Assembly: GCA_036924285.1 (NCBI GenBank)
Contig: JAYKYS010000007.1
Coordinates: 7,502,001 to 7,566,000, forward strand
Direction: 5' to 3'
Origin: Asterella californica
Lineage: Eukaryota; Streptophyta; Marchantiopsida; Marchantiales; Aytoniaceae
Length of the DNA: 64,000 bases
Shown: positions 30,987 through 41,916 of the stretch, in pieces
Numbering within the stretch: position 1 is the first letter of the stretch
Layout: every line of letters starts with the position of its first letter
Notes under the pieces: generated by a model
The model's database searches: none
The model's input: only the letters and a program-made list of their open reading frames with translations
Told to the model about the DNA's origin: nothing
Program-made: the position numbers and the translations under genes

Positions 30987-33690
30987 TAAGGATCTGAGTA
31001 AGGACGAGCTACCTACACAGGAAGGAACATGAGCGACAAGTGGCGTGGGCGAAGACAGCATGCGCATGCCTTGTCAGGTCGGAGGCAAGCAATCAGAGAT
31101 GACTTCGGCACGTGCGAGAGTTTGAATCAAGCTATATACTAGGAAAACTAGCTCATTTCCCAAATCCACTCTTAGCGCTCAGCTACTCCTCGATTGCGGA
31201 CGATAAGTTTAGACGAAAATAGAGAATTTGGGCGAAGGCAATCAGTTTGGGCGAAGACCAACTTGAGCGAAGACTAGCAATTTAGGCGAAGCTTACTTCA
31301 CAGCCAGTCTAGTAACCTTCGTTTGGTTACAATGTCTATCGCGACGAAGTTACCGAAGATTAGAGCATTCGACTAGATCAAGAGGAGCTAGTGCGCCTTC
31401 GGCCGAAGCTGAAGGAGTTAGGTCTCAGTTTCCTAACCCTGGGAGGCTGGACTAAGGTGTCTTGCAAGTTCATTAGCCAGATACGGATGTGTGAAGATCA
31501 CGGGGGCGAAGATGGCTATGCGCGACATGGTAACTGGACCGTCGAGAACTGGGAGAAGGTCTTGTTAGACGAGGCAGGGACGAATGACGACTTGCTCTTC
31601 GACAATGCCTCGATGAAGAGTTTGGTCAAGGAGGACCAAAACTATGGAGAACTCTTCGAGCATCCTGTACACCCGACGAATGGGTACAAGTTGACCGATT
31701 ACCGTGATCCAGTGAAGAGGAAGATCGCAGAGGCTATCATGCTAATTTTGAGCCCCCGAAGAACGACTTATCTGTCCACTTGGAAGGTATGCTTCTTCGA
31801 GAACCTCTTCGCCAGAAGACGAGCTTATTGGGCGAAGATATTTAATGATGAAGTCCAGCGCCTGTGGAAGAAACAGGATTATGTTTACATGGGAGGCTTC
31901 GTCAATATCTTCTACTTCGGTATGGGATGGCTATCGGAGAGCAAAGCCAAGCAGTTGGGTTTCGGAGAAGACGAAGAGCAAGAAGGTGACTATCTCTCAT
32001 CCGTCCGTGAAGCCGAAGGTGCACCCGCCAAAGACGTTCAGCAATTGGAGGCTTTGCCGAAAGTACAAGCCGAAGACACTCAACAGACGCAGCAGGCAGA
32101 GGATGCACAGGCTGCAGTTGATGAGGAAGAGAGGAGGCGTACCAAGAGGAAGAAGCCTCTCCCGACTTCGCCCATGGAGAAGCCGAAGGCATAGAAGAAA
32201 GTGAAGAGCACTAAGAGAGAGATAGTGGACCTGAGCAGCACGAGTGCGAAGATGGAAGGTGCTGCTGTCTGTGGCGAAGGTACTTCGAAGGGATCTGCCT
32301 TAGGTAATGTTGACCTGTTCAGGAAGGCGATGATCTTTGGTGAAGAGGTAGTCGTCTTAGTCCTCCGACTTCTTGAAGACTTGTCTTCAAGGAGGACTCA
32401 TTGTCTTGTTGTAACAAGGAGGACTATGAGAAGGAAGTTCAGCGGAAGGTGTCGTTCCCGGAGATGCTAGCAGAATCGCACTTCAGCAGGAGTACTTGGC
32501 AACAAGAGAAACACAACCTTCGCGAAGAAGCTCGGAACGCGACGAAGTTGAGATTGGAGACAGAACAGGAGATGGAGGATCTTCGGCGGTAGAACGTAGA
32601 ACTTCAGTCTTCGGTGAAGGCGAAGGAGGAAGAGCTGAAGATGTCAACGAAAAGCTTCGCCGATCGCATCAAGGAGTTGTCAAACGAGAAGGCTGACTTG
32701 CAGCGAAGTCGTGAAGAGTTCCAAGTCACAGTGGCGGAGCTCACCAAGGAGAATGGGAGTTTGAAGACGAAGGTTGAAGACTCCGAAGACCTTCGGAAGA
32801 AGTTGATGCCAGTTCTATATGCATATGTGACTTCGGGGCTTGATGCTGACAAGCTTGGTCTTCTTCGGGCACTGAAGGCGGAGGTAGTACAAGCGGAGAC
32901 AAACCCCGATGGTGTGAAAGCGCGTCTTTCCAGACTTAGACAGAAAGTAGATAGAGAGATAGGCGAGATTTGAGCGAACGCGGAAGTTCAGTCAGAAGAG
33001 TTAAGTGCGCAGTTAGGCTTAGGAGTGTAGATTTGGTGAAGATGAAGATGATCGTAGGGTAGCGAAGGTCTTCCGCCTTCGTAGGAAGATAAACAGTTAG
33101 CATAGTTAGAAAACAGTTAGGTTAAGACGAAGAGTATATAAGCAACACGATCCACAGCCCTCGTGCCTTTTCCATGTTTTCAGTTCGTTATTAATTAATT
33201 TCCATTTCCTAAAAGTGCGGAGCGATGTTGTGAATGTTTTGGGCGAAGATATTTTCCTCCGAATATTCGGAGTTTGCTGTCGTAGGTGTAATTCTGATTG
33301 ACGAAGATCTTCGCCGTTAGACTTTAACGAAGAGACTTTGGCGTAGGAACTTTGAAGAGACTTCGGCCGAAGTTGAACTTGTAATCTTTGTGAAGAGTTT
33401 TTGAACGAAGATCTGAGAACAAATCAGTTACTGTGAAGTGGAAGAGATAAGTTAAATTGTAAGGAGAGTTTGGAATATGGTGGCTTCGTCTTAAGTTTGG
33501 CTTCTTCAAATAAGTGGGATTCTTGAGAGTGAGGATTAAGTTGGAAGAACGCTCTTTAGGAAGAGTAGGGGCTTAACCTTGGAACCTTAATGTGAAGTCT
33601 GTATTCTTCTGTCTTTTCAGAAGAAGATAGTAACATTTCAGTAGCATTTTACATTCTTCATTCATTCACACAACTGTCTTCTCGAATCAA
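30987..33690 (+). repeat. Family B LTR remnant with promoter, aORF and TATATAAG box
   Basis: Gag is followed directly by sequence with the order seen in the A LTR: a G-box (31109-31114), a TATA-like CTATATAC (31132-31139), the aORF (31332-32973), TATATAAG (33135-33142) and about 550 bases without ORF. No TG start or CA end is visible. The left edge was lost in the deletion that removed pol, and the right edge was lost at the joint with the C1 LTR at about 33690. Calling it an LTR rests on this shared layout with A. Confidence 0.7.
31332..32973 (+). pseudogene. aORF of family B, broken
   Basis: ATG at 31332 (MSIATKLPK). A one-base loss near 31375 shifts to the main frame. The N-terminal domain (31391-31990) has GNWTVENW, NGYKLTDYRDP, a KRKIAEAIMLILSPRRTTY block, FARRRAYWAKIF and GGFVNIFYFGMGWL. 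These line up with the A protein throughout at about 40 percent identity by eye. An acidic linker with RRRTKRKKPLP follows. There is a TAG at 32192-32194, a frameshift between 32330 and 32400, then HFSRSTWQQEKHNLREE, the counterpart of HFGRGNWKEEKDNLR, and a coiled coil with one TAG (32590-32592), ending at 32973. It is shorter at its C-terminus than the A protein. Confidence 0.82.
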
Positions 33691-36600
33691 CTGCGGAGAA
33701 GATGCGCAGGAAGCGCATTAGCAGATTTTCAGCTTCCCGCAGCAAGAGCGCTTCTTGGTTGAGAAGATTGATTCGAGTGAGGAAGGCAGCAAGGTGAATT
33801 GAGTGAGGGTAGGATCGATTCGAAGCTAGAAGGAAGGCGAGGTCGTATTGCTGAACGCAGGAAGAGTGTCGAGCTAAAGGCGGTTTCTGTGAACTCTCGG
33901 AAGCTGACATTGGAAGACAGCTGATTGGAATCGAAGGTGGAAGTCGGGATCGATTGAGGCGTAGTCAGGAGCTGACGACGGAAGCATCATTGTGGGATCG
34001 CATTGGAGCTGGGACCAGAGCCAGAAGCGCGCAGAAGAAGAAGACAGCTCGGGAAGCAGACCGAAGATAGTAGAGGTTCTTCACATGTTCTTTTCCCTTC
34101 CCACTACTTCTCGCCTTTGTTTGGTATCCCCCGCGCTTCCCCGGTTGTTTGCAAGCAACCTGATCGATCAATTCCTCCATCCCTATTTTCCTATTGTGAC
34201 ATTGGGCGCGGAAGCGCTACCCAATTTCTGTCAGACATCTCCTTGCTTCTTTCCGAGTTCAATTCGAGCTTCCCTACCCCTTGCTCTCAAATTGGAGATC
34301 CCAGCTATCAATTTCCCTACCCTACCATCCCTCTACTCCTGAAACTTGGAACAGAAGACGCTTCGGAAGATTAGAACATCTTTGGAAGACGCTTCGGAAG
34401 CCTGACTGTCTTCGAAAGTCGACTGTATACAATTCGTATCAAGAGTGGATTTGCTTTGCTTTTGTGTTAAGAGAGGCTTGGTATGAATCCCGAGTGGCGT
34501 GGTGAGTTGTTTTGTTATTTCGAGAAGATGAAAGACGGGAACTAGGCATGTGCTTCCCGGTCTTCCAAGCTTCTCAAATCCACATCTTCCTAGAGAGACT
34601 AGAAGACTGGAAGAACTGGCAAAATGCACGAGAAGACGTGAGGGTCCATTTCGGGTCTCTTCTGTCCGACCCATAGCAGCCCATTCCTTCTTCTTCCCGA
34701 ACTTAGGAGAGAGTCGTGAGAAGTCTTGCTGGCAGAATCTGGAGAGAATGGTCGAGGGTCATGTCTTCCCACCGAGCAGCAAGCTTCTTCTGAGTGTGTA
34801 TGAGAGGTGAGAAGTCAGAAGAACAGAGTGCAAATGTCTTGAGTCTGTTGTGAGGATAGATTGCACGTAGGAAGAAGAAGACAGACGAGACCAGTGAAGG
34901 GAAGCCTGACTTCGGGAGATCTTCCGAGAAAGACATTGAATTGGAAGCTGTCCCGGGAGTCTTCCCAGAGGCCACTGTCACCGCAGGAGCCCGCAACCAT
35001 CTTCTGAACCTGTTATGCACTCTACGTCTTGCGAATCTTGTATCTTCTGATAGGAAGTAGGATGTAATGCAAGGTGGGTTGTCTTCTTAGTAATCCATGC
35101 AAAGCCTTGCTTAGTTAGGATTGTTTAGATATAGCTTGGAAGACGAGAGCTATTTAGGAAGTACTGTTAGAATCTCGGAAGACGGAGTAGTTGTCTTCTG
35201 GAAGACTAGTTTCGTCTTCTGAGAAGTAGAAGCTAGACTGTGGGCACTTGGGAAGGACTGAGTCTTTGGCTCACAATAAGTGCGTGTGGTTTAGTGCAAC
35301 AGATCTTCCAGTATGTCGATGCATCCTCGAGGGTTGGTGTTACCGGCAGCAGAGTTGGCCGAGGCCACCCCCTTCCTCAAGGAGTTGGGTCTCGACTTCT
35401 TCTTGTGGGATTGGAACCTCGCCGACCAGGATCTTCTGGAGGAGGTTTGGGCAACCTTACCGCCTCGCAATAGTGTACCTGCGAGGGCAAGAGTAGCTCG
35501 AGGAAGACCATCTTCCTGGACTGAAGATTGGTGGCACAGGGCCTTCCACAGGCCAGAATCCGAGAGCCGAGGTTATTGGCTCGAGAAGAAGATCTTACCC
35601 AGGATCGTAAGTGAGTGGCATGTGCCTGGAAGCACAACTTGCCTCTTCATGGAGGACAGGCACGGAAGGAACGGATGGAAGATAGAGTCTTACCGAGAGC
35701 CGAGGAAGCGACTTCTGGCGAAGCTGTTTCTGCATCTCTTTCCCAAGGGGAAAGCGCAGAAGACGAGGTACCTTGGAGATCAAGACGTGGAGTTCTTGGA
35801 AGCAGTGTGCGCGGAAGGAGTACCCGTCAACTTGGGCTCGTTCTTCCACATATATGTACAGGCGGAGCTAGCGTACTTAGGTACCCCGGCAGGAAGACAC
35901 TTGACACCTTTCCTCTGTTACTTGTACGTAGCCATGGGGGATCTCACGGAAGATCAGTTGGTGAAGTATGGGCCAACAGGGCAACATGAGACGAAGGAGG
36001 AGACCTCGGAAGAAGACGATCGAGCAGCAGCCGCAACTCCCCTCCCACTCTGATGCCGCAGCTGAGATCTGGCACTCATCAGAAGACGCTTCTGGTGAGG
36101 GAAGATGACTCTAGTGGGTCGGAAGACGCCACGCCTTTCGAGGAAGATGGGCCCTAGAAGTGTACCTAGGACGGCCGCCTCCCTCATTCATTCGGGATCA
36201 GAGTCTGACTCACATGAAGAGCCGCTGAGTACCCGACCGGAGCAGAAGACCGCTTCTGCAACACCAGGGAGTCTTCCGAAGACTCCAGAAGACGAAGGAT
36301 GGATGGATACTCCTACTGCGATGCGAGGAAGCGTAGTAAAGAGGATCGCTTCTACCATGGGGAGAGATCTTCTACCCCGGAAGATGAGAAGAGTAGCTTC
36401 TTCCCGTGTGCAGAAGCTGAAGGTGGAAAAGGCATCCTTGTCTCTGGAAGACAAGGTTGACACCTCCGAGCGGGTTGTGGAGATGAACCTGTCTTCCGCA
36501 GGAAGAAGATTGGAAGAGTTCAGTGCCTTCTTCCACTCAGAGATCCAGCCAGCTATGGAGTTACTGGAGAAGAGAGCAAGGACTCAAGAGAAGCCACTAC

Positions 36601-39193
36601 AGCCTGGATTCGGTCTGCGCACCTTGATGTGTCAAGAAGAAGGCCAGAAGAAGACAGAAGCACTAGAAGCTAGTCTCCGCACCACGGAGAAGCTCGCAGT
36701 AAGGTACAAGGCGGAAGCAGCCGCTTCTGCCAAGGAGCTTACTCAACTGAGGAAGAGCAACTAGGAGTTGCAAGCGCGTTTACAGCAGCGCAACCAGGAG
36801 GTTCTCCGAGTACGGGGGAAGATCACCGCCCTCGCAGAGGAGAAGACAACATGGAAGACGCAGCGAGAAGCCGCAGAAGCGCGAGTTGCAGCCGAGAAGA
36901 TGCAGCGGGAAGCAGCGGAAGCTCGTGCGCAGGAGATGCTAGCACAGTCGGTGGAAGCGCTTCGGAAGAAGTTCAACTTCACCGCGGGTAGGAAGTTGCT
37001 TACCTTGGCTAGAGAATGGGACTACGAGTCCAAGACGATGTTGGTAGAGTGCAAGGAGAGCATGTTCAGGTATTTGGATCGGCAGATAGAGGGAGTGAAG
37101 ACACTCTATGGTCTTCCCTTGATTCCGCCACCTACGACTGCATCTTCTCAAGCTCCAGCACCATCGACTGGATCCGAAATGGAGAAGGAGGAGTTCGACC
37201 TCGCTGTGCACTTGGTAGTGACAGCGTTGGAAGCCGAGAAGACACCGGAAGACGTCCCGGAAGACAGGAAGAAGAACCGTCTTCCCAGGTATTCCGCGTG
37301 GAGGAAGCGACTTCCCCGGACCCCTATGAGGTCGCCATGGCCCCTACTACTGAACTTGTGCCTCAGAAGAGCGAGGAAGCACAAGTCGACTCTGCTTCTC
37401 AGAAGACGCTTCCGTCTTCCGAAGCAGAAGCAAAAGCAGAAGCCGAGGAAGAAGCAGCAGCAACGACAGCAGCGACATCAAAGAACGATGAGGAGGAAAC
37501 CACCTCAGTGACACTCGAGGTAATCGTAGGGCTTTCCAGCTTATCAAAAGCCGAGCTAGTAGTTCCGGTAGGTGCAGATCAGGTAGAGGTTACCTCCGAG
37601 CAATCAGAGTAGATAGTAAACACAACCGACGTTGACATTTTCCAAAGTTAGTAGGATCGAACATGCTATCTTAAGGGTGGCAGTTTTTCAGTGTAAAATT
37701 AGTTAGGCAGCCATGTGGCCGCATAGGTAGCATAGGAACAGCGAGATAGAAGACAAGAACCGGGAAAGAGAAACGGTTTGCATGTGGGGTGGCAGCCTTC
37801 TGACAACACCCATCTCTTCCTGGTGGTCGTCGCCTCTATTTTCTCGTGGTAGAAGACATAAGTAGGATCGAAGAGTAGGAAATTCAGTTCTTCACAAACA
37901 TCAACATTTTACGGTGCAGACTCATAGCAAATCACACACACACTACACCCGATGTTAGAGACATACGAATAGACTAGGATTATACCGGAGGGGTCTGCAT
38001 GGTCGTTATCAGCAGTGGTTCGAGGATGTAGATAGAGCTAGTGGACAGTTTAGGAACAGGGAACGGCATCCTCGTGCAGTCTTGTTGGCTAGACTGTTGT
38101 GTCGAGGAGTAGGCGCAGGAAGTAGAGGGAGTGAGCTTCCCAATGCCAATGTGACTTCTTCTCGAAGAATGGATTGCGGATTTGAGTGCAGAAGCTTTGT
38201 TCATGTCTTCTGGGTGGTGGGTTTTCTTGGATTCACTCCCGATTGTGCATGGGAAGCGTTCTTCTTGAGTGGCGGTGACTGTCAGTAGTTGTGGAAGTGC
38301 AGCTTGGCTCGTCGAGTAGAGCACTTCGGATCTACGTACGGACGGTCTTATGGGTAAGAGATCCCAGAAGACAGAGTAGTCGGAGCAGCGAAGAGAAGAA
38401 GAAAGAAGCCTTCTTCCCACAGCAGAAGACGACATCCTCAAGTAGAAGACGGTGCAACTGTACGCACGTTTGTTATCTTCCTCCCCAAACTATTACAAGC
38501 AGGGATGGCTTGTTAGTCAGGATCCGGACTAGAAACCTGTGGGAATCTTCATTGCTCCTTTTTCATCTTGCTTTCTCTTGTTTGGATTTTTCCTTCTTCC
38601 CCATCTTCTCTCATCTCCCCCATCTTCTTACCTTCTTCTAGTGAACTTCTAAGACTTCTATTGAGCTTCCGTGAAGGTGAATGTCGTTGTAGTGCTGCAG
38701 GAAGATCATTTCCGTAGGCAGAAGCCTGGGAAGGCTACAGAGGGCATACACCCTGTGATTAATCTAATCCGTTGGAATGTGAGTGAGAGAGGAAGGTGTA
38801 ACAGCAGTTGCTAGTCGACTTCTGCGAAGCAGGACAGACTTCCGGAGGTGTGAGAAGCCGAGTTGAACCCCCAGAAGACGAGAATTACTTCGGGAAGACG
38901 ATATCGAGAAGACCGGAAGAAATGATCAAGAAGCAGGAAGCGTCTTCCCGAGCTTCTCTGTGAATAGTTGTGTGATATTTTAATTAGTAGTTGTTTGTTT
39001 AGTTCCAGAGCACCTTTTGGCGTGTCTTGAAGACGCGTGATTTTATGAGAAGATGAGATTTCTAGACAAAACCCGTATGTTTGTGTGTTTGAACAGATCT
39101 TAGAACTTAGAGCAGCGTTACTTATGTAAATCCTCTGTGGGAACGATATCTTGTATACTAAATGGGCAAAAGGAGTAATCATGCGACACTACA
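33691..39193 (+). repeat. Family C1 LTR, long form, 5'-truncated (5.5 kb)
   Basis: Homology to the C LTR begins at 33691, corresponding to base about 358 of the LTR that starts at 59764, so roughly 357 bases are missing and a complete LTR would be about 5.86 kb. It ends CGACACTACA at 39193, followed by a primer binding site. 33691-35312 is ORF-free apart from chance frames. Then come the full-length aORF (35313-37612) and 1.58 kb without ORF (37613-39193). The left edge abuts the B remnant without an LTR terminus. Confidence 0.9.
35313..37612 (+). pseudogene. aORF of family C, long form, frameshifted
   Basis: ATG at 35313 (MSMHPRGLVLP). The globular domain at residues 10-225 shows SSWTEDWWHRAF, GRNGWKIESYREPRKRL and SFFHIYVQAEL ... 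LCYLYVAMGDLTEDQL. These occupy the same order as NWTEDHW, NGYRTGDY-PKKR and GPF-FYMGMGLL in A. An acidic Ser-rich linker follows (36050-36400; two small frameshifts near 36050 and 36165), then a coiled coil (36380-36960) with a TAG at 36762-36764 where other copies have CAG. The conserved FNFTAGRKLL and YLDRQIEGVKTLYG blocks follow, and then a frameshift near 37270 leads to the acidic C-terminus (stop at 37610-37612). It is about 760 codons if unbroken, the largest aORF in the window. Confidence 0.85.
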
Positions 39194-39211
39194 TATAGTG
39201 AGCACCATTTT

Positions 39212-39229
39212 TGGCGCCGCTGCCGAGGA
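39212..39229 (+). promoter_or_regulatory. Primer binding site of C1
   Basis: TGGCGCCGCTGCCGAGGA lies 18 bases after the LTR end (39193). It is the same tRNA-Asp-like site as in A and C2, with one base changed (GAGGA for GGGGA). Confidence 0.82.
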
Positions 39230-39573
39230 TTTCATCTTAGTAACTTCTGTTCTAAGCTTCCTGGATCTGTGTGCCAGTAGTTAGTTTCATTTCGAACTAA
39301 CTTCGATTGTAGTTGAATGTGTTGTGGGACGCTATCTTGCTAGAAGATAGGAACCGCAACCAGAAGCTGATAAGATACATCAGGGGGAACTGGAAGAAGC
39401 CGCTTCCCCGCTTCTAAGGGTTTCTTGGAAGACTCGATCTTGGAAGACTGCAGTGAGTACAACAGGAAGTAGGAGAAGAAGACGTTCCGAACCTGTGATC
39501 GGTTGTTCAGACATTCGGTCTGTCGGATCTAGTACTAGAAGAAGAGGGACATCTCTTCTCAGCACTCTGATGG

Positions 39574-41916
39574 ATGCCTCCGACCAGAGGAAGAAGCAGA
39601 AGACGCACGGGTAAAGATCCTGAGTGGGTACATTCACCCCAGCGAACCGCTTCTAGAGAGCAGCGGATATCCTTGAGACACCAAAGGAAAGAAGAAGAGC
39701 TCAGGAAGATCCGATCAGTAGAGTTGGAAGAACCTTCCATCTCGAGCATAATCTTTGGAGAAGAGAGAAACCAACTGGGTGATCACGTGTATAAAGTATA
39801 TTTTGGTACTGGTTACTCGGAAGACGTCTTCCCAAGTGCGGAAGAAGCTTCTCAAGGTGAAGGAAGACTAGAAGAGATCGTCCAGACGTCTCATAAGGCG
39901 ACAGCGACAGTAGTTCTGACTCAGAAGACGACCTTCGTGATTCAGACAGGCTTGGACCTTCGAGAAGACCATCTCCACCACCTAGGCCTGAGGAAGGAAG
40001 AAGTTGGAAGTCGCACCAGCCGGCAATCGACATGGCTTCCCACACTCAGCAGAAGTACCATCCGTACGACGATGATGCTGACGCAGACGACTTCATCACG
40101 ATGTTCGAGACCATCTCTCGATCCAACAAGGAAGACTCGGATGTCGACAGACTCTATGTATTTCCCAATTTGATCATAAGGAAGGGAAGGAAATGGATGA
40201 GTAAAATGTTGGATGATGTGTTAGTAATGGCCGCTTGGGCTACTCTAAAGGCAGCTTTTCTGAAGAGGTTCAGAGGAGTGGGCTATGATCGGATGACCCT
40301 CATAGAACTTCAGAGACTCGAACGGAAGAAGAAAGAGACACTGCGGGATTACACCGAGAGGTTTGAAGACCTCTTGGATCACATCCCTCAAAACCAAGGA
40401 AGACCCGGTTATTGTGCCCAGCAAGCCGTGGACTGGTACTTGGGAGGATTGTCTCAGGATATGGAGTTGTACTGCAGAAGAGGAGGAGGTGATGATTTAG
40501 TAGAAGTACAGAAGCATGCCGAGCAGTATGAAACCTCGAGCATCACTCGAAATATGACGAAAGACAGAGAGAAGACCTCGAGGAAGTCCAAGAAGTCGAA
40601 GAATCTTCTAGGAAGTCCAAGAGGAAGTCCAAGTGCACTGAAACTGATAACAGTGATTCGGAAGCATCCTCTACTTCTGAAGAGTCTACTGTCGAAAGTT
40701 CAGAATCCGAATCTGAACAAGAGATTAAGACACGGAAGAAGAAGAAGGAGAAGACATGATCAAGGGAAGAAGTTGTGCAGAAGATGCCTCAGACTCAGAT
40801 CATTCAGTCTGCACCTGATCCCCGGATCAATGAAGTTCTAAAGCAGTTTGCCGACCTGAAAGTTCATCTTCTGAACCAGAAGGACAAGCGGAAGCAACCT
40901 ACGGCTTCCCGGCCAAACCTTTGGTGCAATCTTTGTAACTCTTCCGGGCACATCAGAGATCAGTGTACGCAAGACCAAGCTGTCAATTGGGCAGGCTAGG
41001 AAGAAGACGATGAGGGATATTTTCACGATCCTAGTGGGGAAACCTGCTATAGGATCGAGACGATACAACCATTCACTCCTACTCCTCCCGCCCAATATAA
41101 TCGTTATGTACCTAGGGATAGAGCTAGTAATGTACAGACCAGGAAGCCCTGGCAACTTTCTTCATCACAACGACCTCTAAACCCTCTTCCTGGAGCGTGC
41201 AATAATTGTGGAGAGACAGGACAGTGGTGGTCCACCTGTCCTCATCCGAGAAGACAGATTGAGCAAGTGCCCTTGTGTGGGAACGGTAAGGAACCAGGTC
41301 ATTTCACGGGAAATTGTCTTCAGACCTTACGACCACGACAAATGGTTAGATTTGCAGAGACCACGCCTCCTGCACAAGTTGCATCAGCTTCTAAACTCGA
41401 GTTAGCAGTGGTACAGTACATCACGATAGAAGAAGAAGATCCTGGAGATTGTACGGATTGTCTCCACATCGAGGAAGACGAACCAGACCTCGGGAAGCAC
41501 GAAGGAAAGGAACCTCAGCTGCAGAAGACGACTGCAGCTCAGAAGACGAAGTCACTTGAAGCAGCTTCTTCTTTCACTTTGGCGGATTGCATTGTATGGA
41601 GCCCTAGCCTGGATTTCGAACAGTTGGTCGTCAGAAGAAGTCTTGGATGAAGCGGTGTTCAAGGTAAGTACTAGAAGCAAAGGGAAGTCAGAATCCCGTC
41701 AGAAGGAAGTCAAGAAGAAGAAGCAGCGAAAGGAGAGGTCATCTTCTCCTGAGCGGCCTTCTTCTCCTTCTTATGACCGAGAAGATCCGAAGTACTTTGC
41801 TCTTGACATTAGGCAAGAAGTAGAAGCGATCATGCAAGAAGAGCTGGAGAAGCGACGGAAGATAGTACAGCAGTTTCCTCCACTGACTACGGCAGCACCT
41901 GTCTCACGGGAACAGC
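39574..41916 (+). pseudogene. gag: C1 Gag, broken and cut by the next C element
   Basis: ATG at 39574 (MPPTRGRSRRRTGKD). One-base losses near 39880 and 40603 shift the frame. The capsid-like domain at 40080-40560 (DDFITMFETISRSNKED ... KAAFLKRFRGVGYDRMTL ... AVDWYLGGLSQ) is open here. Knuckle one is intact (CNLCNSSGHIRDQC, 40924-40965), knuckle two has lost its His (CNNCGETGQWWSTC) and knuckle three has lost its second Cys (CGNGKEPGHFTGNC). TAG at 40997-40999 replaces a Trp. At 41916 the sequence breaks off at a C LTR. The leader (39230-39573) has no convincing ORF. Confidence 0.85.

Noticed and set aside
35297..36710. Reading the shared aORF deletion as a spliced intron captured by reverse transcription
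   Set aside because: The left joint has no GT donor at the right place and the removed part encodes a conserved domain; a plain deletion is simpler.
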